Part shown: positions 1 to 5,802 of the stretch, one piece after another
Position numbering within the stretch: position 1 is the stretch's first letter
Layout of the letters: each line of letters opens with the position of its first letter
DNA from: an uncultured Myxococcales bacterium
GTDB taxonomy: Bacteria; Myxococcota_A; Bradymonadia; Bradymonadales; Bradymonadaceae
Direction: 5' to 3'
Assembly: GCA_913058025.1 (NCBI GenBank)
Contig: CAJXPN010000043.1
Coordinates: 1-11,770 of the forward strand
DNA length: 11,770 bases
Program-made: the position numbers and the translations under genes
Notes under the pieces: generated by a model
What the model was told of the DNA's origin: nothing
The model's input: the letters and a program-made list of their open reading frames with translations, nothing else
The model's database searches: none

Positions 1-488
1 TCGGAGAACAGCGCGCGCGCGATCGCCACGCGCTGCTTCTGGCCGCCGGAGAGCTCGGAGGGCAGCGACTCGGTCTTGTCACCCAGGCCGACCTTCCCGA
101 GCAGCTCGGCCGCGCGCACCAGGGATTCTGCGCGCGTGACGTTCGTCTTACGCGCGAAGAAGTTCGGCAGCGCGACGTTCTCGGCCGCGCTCAGGTGGTC
201 GAGCAGGTGGAACTGCTGGAAGACGAAGCCGAAGCGCTCGTTGCGCACGCGCGCCAGGTCCACCTCCGACATCTTCGAGAGCGCGAGGTCATCGAACCAG
301 ACCTCGCCTTCGAACTCGGAGTCGAGCCCGCCCAGGACGTTCAGGAGCGTGGTCTTCCCGGAGCCGGAGGTCCCCATGATCGCGACGAAATCGCCGGGCT
401 CGATGGTGAAGCGGACGCCATCGAGCGCCTTCGCACGGCCCGGGCCGCTGCCGTAGTACTTCGAGAGGTCCTCGACGCGGATCTGCAT
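1..488 (-). CDS. ABC transporter ATP-binding protein, LolD/MacB type (partial, C-terminus beyond left edge)
   Basis: The cytoplasmic ATPase subunit of an ABC transporter. About 162 codons are visible out of the usual 220-240, so the Walker B, D-loop and H-loop lie outside the window. Walker A is seen as GTSGSGKTT around residues 39-47 with Lys45. The Q-loop falls in FGFVFQQFHLL (Gln91/92), and the signature LSGGQKQR starts near residue 146. The phrases VAIMGTSGSGKTTLLNVLGGLD and the Q-loop context are typical of the MacB/LolD/FtsE-like type 7 ABC family, which acts on lipoproteins, peptides or envelope substrates with an FtsX/MacB-like permease. The ATG at 488 is preceded by GGAG about 8 nt upstream. 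The permease is presumably to the left and cannot be seen. It lies on the same strand as the two lipoprotein genes upstream but is separated from them by a strong hairpin. The family call is firm; the substrate is unknown. Confidence 0.93.
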   Translation of the reverse strand, partial: MQIRVEDLSKYYGSGPGRAKALDGVRFTIEPGDFVAIMGTSGSGKTTLLNVLGGLDSEFEGEVWFDDLALSKMSEVDLARVRNERFGFVFQQFHLLDHLSAAENVALPNFFARKTNVTRAESLVRAAELLGKVGLGDKTESLPSELSGGQKQRVAIARALFS

Positions 489-538
489 GGGCGCTCGCTC
501 CGGATAGTGATGAGAAGAGGTCTTGGGGAAGAGTCAGA

Positions 539-590
539 GTCTCGCGGTGGGCGGCCCTGTCCAGTGAGACAGGGCCGCCCACCGCGAGAC
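539..590 (-). terminator. Perfect 23-bp inverted repeat, probable terminator or attenuator
   Basis: Arms 539-561 and 568-590 are exact reverse complements (23 bp) around the 6-nt loop 562-567. The structure sits 31 bp after the stop of the minus-strand lipoprotein gene and about 50 bp before the ABC ATPase start on the same strand. Leftward of the stem, the minus strand reads TCTGACTCTTCCCC, which is pyrimidine-rich but has no true T-run. A terminator for the upstream gene, or an RNA structure limiting read-through into the ATPase gene, is the simplest reading. The length and perfection of the stem are above what an ordinary terminator needs. Confidence 0.6.
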
Positions 591-606
591 CGCACCCGGG
601 GTGCGG
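590..606. repeat. Small inverted repeat abutting the 23-bp hairpin
   Basis: Positions 590-597 (CCGCACCC) and 599-606 (GGGTGCGG) are perfect reverse complements around a single central base, giving a realistic stem of about 7 bp with a 3-nt loop. It starts 15 bp after the stop codon of the minus-strand lipoprotein gene and shares base 590 with the larger hairpin, so transcripts would carry two back-to-back stem-loops. It may stabilise the 3' end of the mRNA or assist termination. Confidence 0.45.
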
Positions 607-621
607 CTCACGCGAGGTGGC

Positions 622-2346
622 TCACTCGAGGGGGAGCATCTCGAACTCGATCGTGCTGGAGATGCCGCGCTTCGACGAGTCGAAGTAGAGCGCAGCGTCG
701 CGGAACGTCGAGAAGAACATCGAGGCCTCGGGGCTGCCCGCGACGAGCGGGCTCACGAGCAGGCCGAGCTGCTCGATGTTGATGTAGAGGCCGCCGTGGG
801 CCTTGCCCTGCGCGAACGGCTTGCCGAGCGGGCTCGACAGGAGCTCGCCGCCCTTGCCCTGGACGAGGAGCTCGAGCTGAGCCGGGAGCATCGACCCGGA
901 GGCGAAGACGATGAGGTCACCAGTGGCGATGATCGAGCCGGCGCCGGGGAGCGTGTAGCCCTGGCCACCGGCCATGGGCGTGAGCGTGACGGGCGTGATG
1001 GCCGGGGGCGCCATGTCGGGGTTCATCGGATCGACGGGCGGCGTGTTCTTGGCCTGCTCGGCGTTGTACAGGTCGAGGACCTTGTTCAGGATCTTGAGGG
1101 GGGCCTCTGCGTTCTTGAACTGCGCGACGGTGGCGAACTGCGCGGCGGCGATGCCGCCTCCGCCCATCGCCTGGCCGAGGTCGACGCCGTAGAAGTAGCC
1201 GCCCATGTTGCCCGTGAGCTGGTCGATGACCTCGGTCTGGAGGTCGAAGCCGACCGCCTCGCTGGCCTCGCCGATGCCCGACTGGAGCTCGTTCCAGGCC
1301 TCGGGCTTGGCGAACTTCTCGGTGAGCGAGAGCGCGGCGGCCAGGTTCAGGGAGACGCGGCCCATCGCGATGAGCGAGGACGTGGCGAAGCCGTTGAACG
1401 TGGCGTCGGCGACGTCGGAGAGGCCGGCGTAGTACGCGCCGAACTCGGCGTTGCCGCCGTAGAAGAAGTGGCTCTTGATGACGTCGCCGCGCAGGTCGAA
1501 GCCCATGCCCAGGCTGGTGCAGTACTCCTCGAAGTTCTTGAGCGCGTCGTCGGCGCCTTCCTCACGAGAGAACTCCTCCTTGAGCTCAGGGTAGAACTTG
1601 CTCTTCTTGATCGCGCCGGGGTTGGCGAAGGCGGCGACGAGGTACTTGCCGCCGAACTCGCTGACGAACTGCTTGAAGGAGGCCGAGGAGCTGGTGGAGG
1701 CGCCCTTGTCGTTGCCGTAGATCCCGGCGACGAACTTCGAGATGGAGGCCTCGCCGCCCTTCTCGGGGTCGAGCTGCGGGGTCGCGAGGATGGCGACCTT
1801 GCCGAAGTGCGCCCACGCGAGCTGCTTCTCGACGTTCGCGCCCAGGACCCTGACCTCGACGTCGCCGACCTTCTCGGTGGCGACCTCGCCCTCGAGGCCG
1901 ATCTCGTCGCGGATCTTGCCGCCGACGAACGCGTCGAACTTCTCGGCGTCCACGACGTAGATGAGGAGGACGGAGCGGTTGTCGACGAAGCCGAACGCGA
2001 GGCCGCCGTCCGGGGCGATGCCCGCGGCGTCCCTGAGCGAGCCGGTGTCCATGAGGTCGATGCCGAACTTGTCGTTGAGCTCGGCCTGGAGGTCACGGAC
2101 GCCGCCAGCGGCGTCGCCGAAGGAGGCGTCGACGCGCTTGATGCCCGCGCTCAACCCCTTCAGATCGGTGACGTAGACCGAGGCCTCGGAGGACGCCGGG
2201 AGGCGCTCGGCGAGCAGCGAGAGGCGGCCCTGCGAGCTCTCGGGGATGGACTGAACGCCGGGGCCGGCGCAGGCGACGAGGGTCATGGAGGCGACCGCGA
2301 AGAGTGCGGCGCTGGCGCGGCGCAACGCGCCAGGGGCAATGGACAT
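622..2346 (-). CDS. Large lipoprotein, DUF3352-like, downstream paralogue of a tandem pair
   Basis: A 574-residue predicted lipoprotein of unknown function. The N-terminus has basic residues (Arg9, Arg10), a hydrophobic stretch and a lipobox LVAC with Cys26, followed by AGP. No Asp stands at +2, so outer-membrane sorting is plausible. The mature part begins with a Ser-rich stretch, then LPASSEASVYVTDLKGL, and has recurring conserved blocks: KFGIDL, DNRSVLLIYV, AHFGKVAILATPQL, FKQFVSEFGGKYLVAAFANP, QLTGNMGGYFYGVDL and LGKPFAQGKAHGGLYI. These align collinearly with the neighbour at 2493-4196, so the two are paralogues. Compared with that neighbour it carries a Pro-rich insert (NTPPVDPMNPDMAPP) in the C-terminal half. 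The opening LPA..EASVY and the overall build resemble DUF3352 proteins, but I name that family from memory. The Shine-Dalgarno is weak (GAGAGA). No transmembrane segment is seen beyond the signal peptide, and no catalytic motif. Confidence 0.88.
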   Translation of the reverse strand: MSIAPGALRRASAALFAVASMTLVACAGPGVQSIPESSQGRLSLLAERLPASSEASVYVTDLKGLSAGIKRVDASFGDAAGGVRDLQAELNDKFGIDLMDTGSLRDAAGIAPDGGLAFGFVDNRSVLLIYVVDAEKFDAFVGGKIRDEIGLEGEVATEKVGDVEVRVLGANVEKQLAWAHFGKVAILATPQLDPEKGGEASISKFVAGIYGNDKGASTSSSASFKQFVSEFGGKYLVAAFANPGAIKKSKFYPELKEEFSREEGADDALKNFEEYCTSLGMGFDLRGDVIKSHFFYGGNAEFGAYYAGLSDVADATFNGFATSSLIAMGRVSLNLAAALSLTEKFAKPEAWNELQSGIGEASEAVGFDLQTEVIDQLTGNMGGYFYGVDLGQAMGGGGIAAAQFATVAQFKNAEAPLKILNKVLDLYNAEQAKNTPPVDPMNPDMAPPAITPVTLTPMAGGQGYTLPGAGSIIATGDLIVFASGSMLPAQLELLVQGKGGELLSSPLGKPFAQGKAHGGLYINIEQLGLLVSPLVAGSPEASMFFSTFRDAALYFDSSKRGISSTIEFEMLPLE

Positions 2347-2365
2347 GAGTCTCTCTCAGGTGATG

Positions 2366-2381
2366 CGTTCGGAATCGAACG
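2366..2381. promoter_or_regulatory. 6-bp inverted repeat upstream of the lipoprotein start (possible operator or 5'-leader hairpin)
   Basis: CGTTCG (2366-2371) and CGAACG (2376-2381) form a perfect 6-bp inverted repeat around GAAT. It ends 19 nt before the ATG at 2346 and begins just after the T-tract of the terminator at 2395-2427. If transcription of the downstream lipoprotein starts in this short gap the site could be an operator; in a read-through transcript it would be a small leader hairpin. Chance occurrence is possible for an element this short. Confidence 0.3.
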
Positions 2382-2386
2382 GGTGC

Positions 2387-2427
2387 AAAAACGAGAGCGG
2401 CCGGCCACCCTTGGTGGTCGGCCGCTC
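2387..2427 (-). terminator. Rho-independent terminator of the upstream lipoprotein gene
   Basis: A 15-bp stem (2395-2409 with 2413-2427, one G-U wobble in the RNA) closes a 3-nt loop. On the minus strand it is followed by CTCTCG and then a run of five T residues (complement of 2387-2391). It lies 65 bp after the stop codon of the lipoprotein gene at 2493-4196. This is the clearest intrinsic terminator in the window. It implies that the downstream paralogue needs its own promoter or depends on partial read-through. The plus-strand side lacks a T-run, so the terminator is one-directional. Confidence 0.85.
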
Positions 2428-2492
2428 AAACGAACTCTGTACCCCCAAGGCGCGCCGGGCTCAAGCCGCGTCGCGCTCGTGAGGTGTCGGGC

Positions 2493-4196
2493 TCACTTCG
2501 AGGAAGCGCCCTTGGTCTGAATCTGGATGACGGCGGAGATGCCGTTGTCCGAGCCATCGAAGCTCAAGGAGAGCTCCTCGACGGTGTCGAAGAACTTCTT
2601 GGCCTCGGGGTTGGCGGTCGCCATGGGCCCGAGGGCCTTGGCGAGCATCGAGGAGCTCACGAAGAGGCCGCCGTAGGACTTCTTGGTGGCGAGCGGCTTG
2701 CCGAGCGTGGTCGTGATCTTCTTGTCCTCGGCCGTGTTGGCGAGGAGCTTGCCGAGCTTGACCGGCGTGATGGCCGGGGTCGAGTAGGCGAGCACGCCCT
2801 CGTAGGTCACGAGCGCGCCGACACCCTGCGGGAGGGTGAGGACCTTGGCGCCCTTGACGCCGTCGACGTCCTTGAAGCCACCGTCGGGGCCGAGCATCGG
2901 GCCGGCCTGCGCGAGCGCAGCGTCGACGATCTTCTTGAGCGCGTCGGCGCTCTTGAACTCGATGCCGAACGCGAGCTCGACGGCCGCGATGCCCTTCATC
3001 GGGTCCTGCATGCCGGCCATGGCCGACGCGAGATCGATGCCATAGAAGAAGAGGCCGATGTTGCCAGTGAGCTGGCCGAGGATGTCCTTCTCGATGTCGA
3101 GCTTGGCGGCCTCACCAGCCTTCTTGAGCGCCTTGTCGAGCTCGGCGGCCTGCTCGGCCGGGGCGAGCTTCTTGTAGGCGGCCCACATGGCCGTGAAGTT
3201 CACCGAGATGCGAGCCGCGGCGATGGTCTTCTCGGTGGCGAAGCCGATGAAGGGGTTGTCGGCGACGTCGGAGCCCACGCTCTTGTAGATCGTGTTGAGC
3301 TCCTCGGTGCCACCGACGAACAGCTTGATCTTGGAGTTGCTGCCCTCGGTGGTCGTGCCGAAGCCGAGGCTGCGGCCGTACTTCTCGAACTGAGCGATGG
3401 ACTCCTTTCCACCGGGCTCGCTCTCCATCCCCTTCTTCGCCTTGTCGTAGAAGGAGCTCTTCTTGACGGCGTCGAGGTTGGCGAAGCCAGCGAGCATGTA
3501 GGTGCCGCCGAACTCGCTGATGAACTGCTTGAACGCGGCGGACTCGGCCGTGGACTTGGCCTTCTCGGTCGTGGTCAGGTTCGCGACGTACTTCGCGATC
3601 GAGGCCTCGCCACCGGCGCCCTCCTCGAGCTGGGGGCTGGCGACGATCGCCATCTTCCCGAAGTGTGTCCACGCGATCTGCTTCTTCACGTCCTCGCCCA
3701 GGACCTTGACCTTGGCCTCGCCAATGGTCTCTTCCTTGGGCTCGCCCGTGATCTCGAGCTCCTTGCCGATCTTGTCCTTCATGAACGCGTCGAACTTGGC
3801 CGCGTCCTCGACGTAGATCATCAGGGTGCTGCGGTTGTCCGCGAGGCCGAGCGCGAGGCCGCCCTTGGGCGAGATGCCCGCGGCCTCCTTGAGGGACTCG
3901 GGGTTCGACAGGTCGATGCCGAACTTCGTCTTGAGCTCCTCTTGACCCGACTTGAGCTCGGCTGCCGCCGGCCCGAGCGTGTCCTGAAGCTGCGCGGCGC
4001 TCGCCTTGAAGCCGCTGAAGTCGGCCAGGTAGACGGACGCCTCGGAGGTCGCGGGCAGTCGAGCCGCGAGCGACTTGATGCGCGCCTCGGGGCTCGAGGG
4101 GATCGTGTTCTTGTTGTCGCCGCACGCGGTCAGCGTGAGCGCCGCCAGCGAAACCGCCACGGTGGCGCGAGTCATCATCCCAAAGTTGTTGCTCAT
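2493..4196 (-). CDS. Large lipoprotein, DUF3352-like, upstream paralogue of a tandem pair
   Basis: A 567-residue predicted lipoprotein of unknown function. The frame stays open upstream to 4343, but the ATG at 4196 is chosen because it gives a compact signal peptide with lipobox LTAC (Cys25, then GD) and has GGAG 9 nt upstream. The mature sequence shares ordered blocks with the gene at 622-2346: LPATSEASVYLADFSGF, KFGIDLSNPESLKEAAGIS, ADNRSTLMIYVEDAAKFDAF, THFGKMAIVASPQL, FKQFISEFGGTYMLAGFAN, QLTGNIGLFFYGIDLASAM and LGKPLATKKSYGGL. The similarity runs end to end, indicating a tandem duplication followed by clear divergence. It lacks the Pro-rich insert of its partner and is rich in Lys and Ala. 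It is probably periplasmic and tethered to the outer membrane. The DUF3352-like label is from memory; there is no recognisable enzyme motif. A sigma70-like promoter is proposed upstream, and a T-tract terminator follows the gene. Confidence 0.9.
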   Translation of the reverse strand: MSNNFGMMTRATVAVSLAALTLTACGDNKNTIPSSPEARIKSLAARLPATSEASVYLADFSGFKASAAQLQDTLGPAAAELKSGQEELKTKFGIDLSNPESLKEAAGISPKGGLALGLADNRSTLMIYVEDAAKFDAFMKDKIGKELEITGEPKEETIGEAKVKVLGEDVKKQIAWTHFGKMAIVASPQLEEGAGGEASIAKYVANLTTTEKAKSTAESAAFKQFISEFGGTYMLAGFANLDAVKKSSFYDKAKKGMESEPGGKESIAQFEKYGRSLGFGTTTEGSNSKIKLFVGGTEELNTIYKSVGSDVADNPFIGFATEKTIAAARISVNFTAMWAAYKKLAPAEQAAELDKALKKAGEAAKLDIEKDILGQLTGNIGLFFYGIDLASAMAGMQDPMKGIAAVELAFGIEFKSADALKKIVDAALAQAGPMLGPDGGFKDVDGVKGAKVLTLPQGVGALVTYEGVLAYSTPAITPVKLGKLLANTAEDKKITTTLGKPLATKKSYGGLFVSSSMLAKALGPMATANPEAKKFFDTVEELSLSFDGSDNGISAVIQIQTKGASSK

Positions 4197-4261
4197 CTGC
4201 TCGTTCTCCGAAGATCCTAGTAAGCCACGACGTCTCGAATACATGTACGCCGAGGGCGGCC

Positions 4262-4291
4262 TCTTTACCTGCGCATGACGCAGTGTGTCAA
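4262..4291 (-). promoter_or_regulatory. Sigma70-like promoter with overlapping 12-bp palindrome
   Basis: On the minus strand there is a perfect -35 hexamer TTGACA (4291-4286), an 18-nt spacer, and TAAAGA (4267-4262) as a moderate -10 (3 of 6 consensus bases). Transcription would start near 4255, giving a leader of about 60 nt for the lipoprotein gene starting at 4196. The 12-bp palindrome GTGTCTTGACAC (4296-4285) covers the -35 and could be a repressor site. In this GC-rich DNA a perfect TTGACA at the right distance is notable, but it is unproven. Confidence 0.45.
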
Positions 4292-4378
4292 GACACTCAC
4301 TCCGCGCCCAAGATCCGTCCCGGGCGCGCCCACATTCATACATCCCACCTCAGAAGAGAGGCGCGGGGTGTGATGATG

Positions 4379-4387
4379 TGGTACAAA
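4379..4387 (+). promoter_or_regulatory. Candidate extended -10 element for the orphan lipoprotein gene
   Basis: TGGTACAAA fits an extended -10 (TG, one base, then TACAAA with four of six consensus positions). It would start a transcript near 4394, about 50 nt before the ATG at 4447. No good -35 hexamer lies at the expected spacing, so this is a weak call based on position and local AT-richness. Confidence 0.22.
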
Positions 4388-4446
4388 CGGCGGCCACTCT
4401 ACCTGCGCCTGCTTTCGTCTGGCAAACGTCATCTGACCCGAATATC

Positions 4447-5799
4447 ATGATGAAATCATTGCATTACGATCGTCTTCGACCCTCTCATCTTACATGGCTC
4501 GCGCTGTGTGTTTTACCGATCGGTTGTCAGGAGGAAGCTCCCAAGGACCAAACCTACACGGCACAGGAGATCGCCAAGAAGCGTGAGCTGTTGGGGTTGA
4601 ACAAGCCCAAGGAACCGGAGGTCGCGACCCCGCCCGCGCCCACGCCCGAGCCGCCAAGGCCTCCGCTCACGCCCCAACCGGGGCTCCTCGCGCTCAACCC
4701 CACGCTCGAGCAGGTCGCCGCGATGCTGCCCGCCGAGCCGATAGGTGAGCTCACCGGGACGTTCTTCGATTCCCCGAGCACGCAGACCCGCGCGCTGCGA
4801 GGGCTCGTCGTCACGCAGTGCGGTGACGGGCTCGTGCTCCAGGGCGTCTACGCGCCCGCCGAGGGCGAGGAAGGTCCGGTGCACACCACCACGCCGATCC
4901 CGCTGGTGGCCGCCGAGCTCCCCGCGAACACCACTCGCCGCTACGAGGACTCGGGGTTCGTCATCGAGCTCGACGTGACCCACTCCGACCTGCCCACGCG
5001 CTTCGCCGGGCGGCTCAAGATCACGTCGAAGAAGACTGGCCTCGAGTACATCAAGATGAGCTTCGACGGCCCCACGCTACCGGCGCTGCTCCCCGTCAAG
5101 GGCGCTCCCACGCTAGAGAGCTACCCGACCATGTCCTCCTGCTACGCCACCGGCAGGTACGACCTCGTCACGGACACGGGGGCGCGATTCTCCGGGCTCG
5201 TCAACGCCGTCGACTATGGCAACCGCGGCGTCCCGCGTATCCGCGTGCCCATCGGCCCCGTGGACGTCATCGAGCTGCTCATCATCCCACCCAAGCCCTT
5301 CACCACGTTCGAGGAGCCCGTCGAGGCGAGGCTCCAGCTCGTGCGCGAGCCGAACGCTCGCCCCTTCGTCATGCTCGTCGACACGCACCACCACCCCCAG
5401 GCGCTCGACCCCACCGACGCCAAGGGCCGTAACCTCCGGGCCAAGCGCAGCGCGCCCATCAAGATCGGCGACGCCTCGCTCACGCTCACGGGCAAGGCAC
5501 CGAAGAACCTCAAGGACGGGCAGATGCCTCCCCCTCGCGACGCCGCCGCAGACCTCTGGCGCGCGAAGGTCACGCTGACCGACCTCGAGACCTCGCTCAA
5601 GGTCCGCGGCCCGCTCAAGGATCGCGTGATCAAGACGCTCACCATCGACGCGCTCCTCATGGACCGCCGCGCGCCGCTCTCGGCGCTCCCGGAAGGCGTC
5701 GAGGTCCCCGCACTACCCAAGAAGAACGTGGCGCCGCCCGAGAAGGACGACACCACGAAGAAAGAGGACGCCACGAAGAAAGAGGACGCGGCGCCCTGA
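4447..5799 (+). CDS. Predicted lipoprotein of unknown function with Pro-rich linker
   Basis: I do not recognise this 450-residue protein. The frame is open from 4285, but the double ATG at 4447/4450 is preferred because it opens a signal peptide ending in lipobox LPIGC (Cys27, followed by QEE). No clear Shine-Dalgarno is visible. After the Cys comes a charged stretch, then a Pro-rich linker of about residues 53-79 that probably spans from membrane to domain. The rest looks beta-rich and contains two Cys (in VVTQCGDG and MSSCYATG) that could form a disulfide. A triple-His stretch lies at residues 314-316, within LVDTHHHPQ. The C-terminus is a hydrophilic Lys/Glu/Asp tail with a tandem six-residue repeat. 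The first 25 codons or so are markedly more AT-rich than the rest, with rare codons for this genome such as TTA and TGT. It is divergent from the paralogous lipoprotein pair and convergent with the nucleotidase. Function cannot be assigned. Confidence 0.85.
   Translation: MMKSLHYDRLRPSHLTWLALCVLPIGCQEEAPKDQTYTAQEIAKKRELLGLNKPKEPEVATPPAPTPEPPRPPLTPQPGLLALNPTLEQVAAMLPAEPIGELTGTFFDSPSTQTRALRGLVVTQCGDGLVLQGVYAPAEGEEGPVHTTTPIPLVAAELPANTTRRYEDSGFVIELDVTHSDLPTRFAGRLKITSKKTGLEYIKMSFDGPTLPALLPVKGAPTLESYPTMSSCYATGRYDLVTDTGARFSGLVNAVDYGNRGVPRIRVPIGPVDVIELLIIPPKPFTTFEEPVEARLQLVREPNARPFVMLVDTHHHPQALDPTDAKGRNLRAKRSAPIKIGDASLTLTGKAPKNLKDGQMPPPRDAAADLWRAKVTLTDLETSLKVRGPLKDRVIKTLTIDALLMDRRAPLSALPEGVEVPALPKKNVAPPEKDDTTKKEDATKKEDAAP
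5755..5790 (+). repeat. Tandem 18-bp coding repeat in the C-terminal tail of the orphan lipoprotein
   Basis: Two adjacent 18-bp units (5755-5772 and 5773-5790) differ only in the last base and encode TKKEDA twice, just before the final AP and the stop codon. A related, degenerate stretch (EKDDTT) precedes them. Such charged tails can expand or contract by slippage, so copy number may vary between strains. Confidence 0.8.
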
Positions 5800-5802
5800 G
5801 CG

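Noticed and set aside
601..2520. Open frame of 639 codons on the plus strand, antisense to the lipoprotein gene at 622-2346
   Set aside because: Its product is a Glu/Arg/Leu/Val-rich string with no domain, signal or motif, which is typical of the strand opposite a GC-rich gene. It also runs through the terminators. The minus-strand frame has a signal peptide and a paralogue.
2484..4220. Open frame of 578 codons on the plus strand, antisense to the lipoprotein gene at 2493-4196
   Set aside because: Same low-complexity composition (LLERVGALELDAEREL and the like) and no ribosome site noted. That it mirrors the other antisense frame reflects only the paralogy of the real genes.
4285..4446. Upstream extension of the orphan lipoprotein frame
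   Set aside because: It would bury the lipobox signal peptide about 80 residues into the protein and has no ribosome site; the ATG pair at 4447/4450 fits much better.
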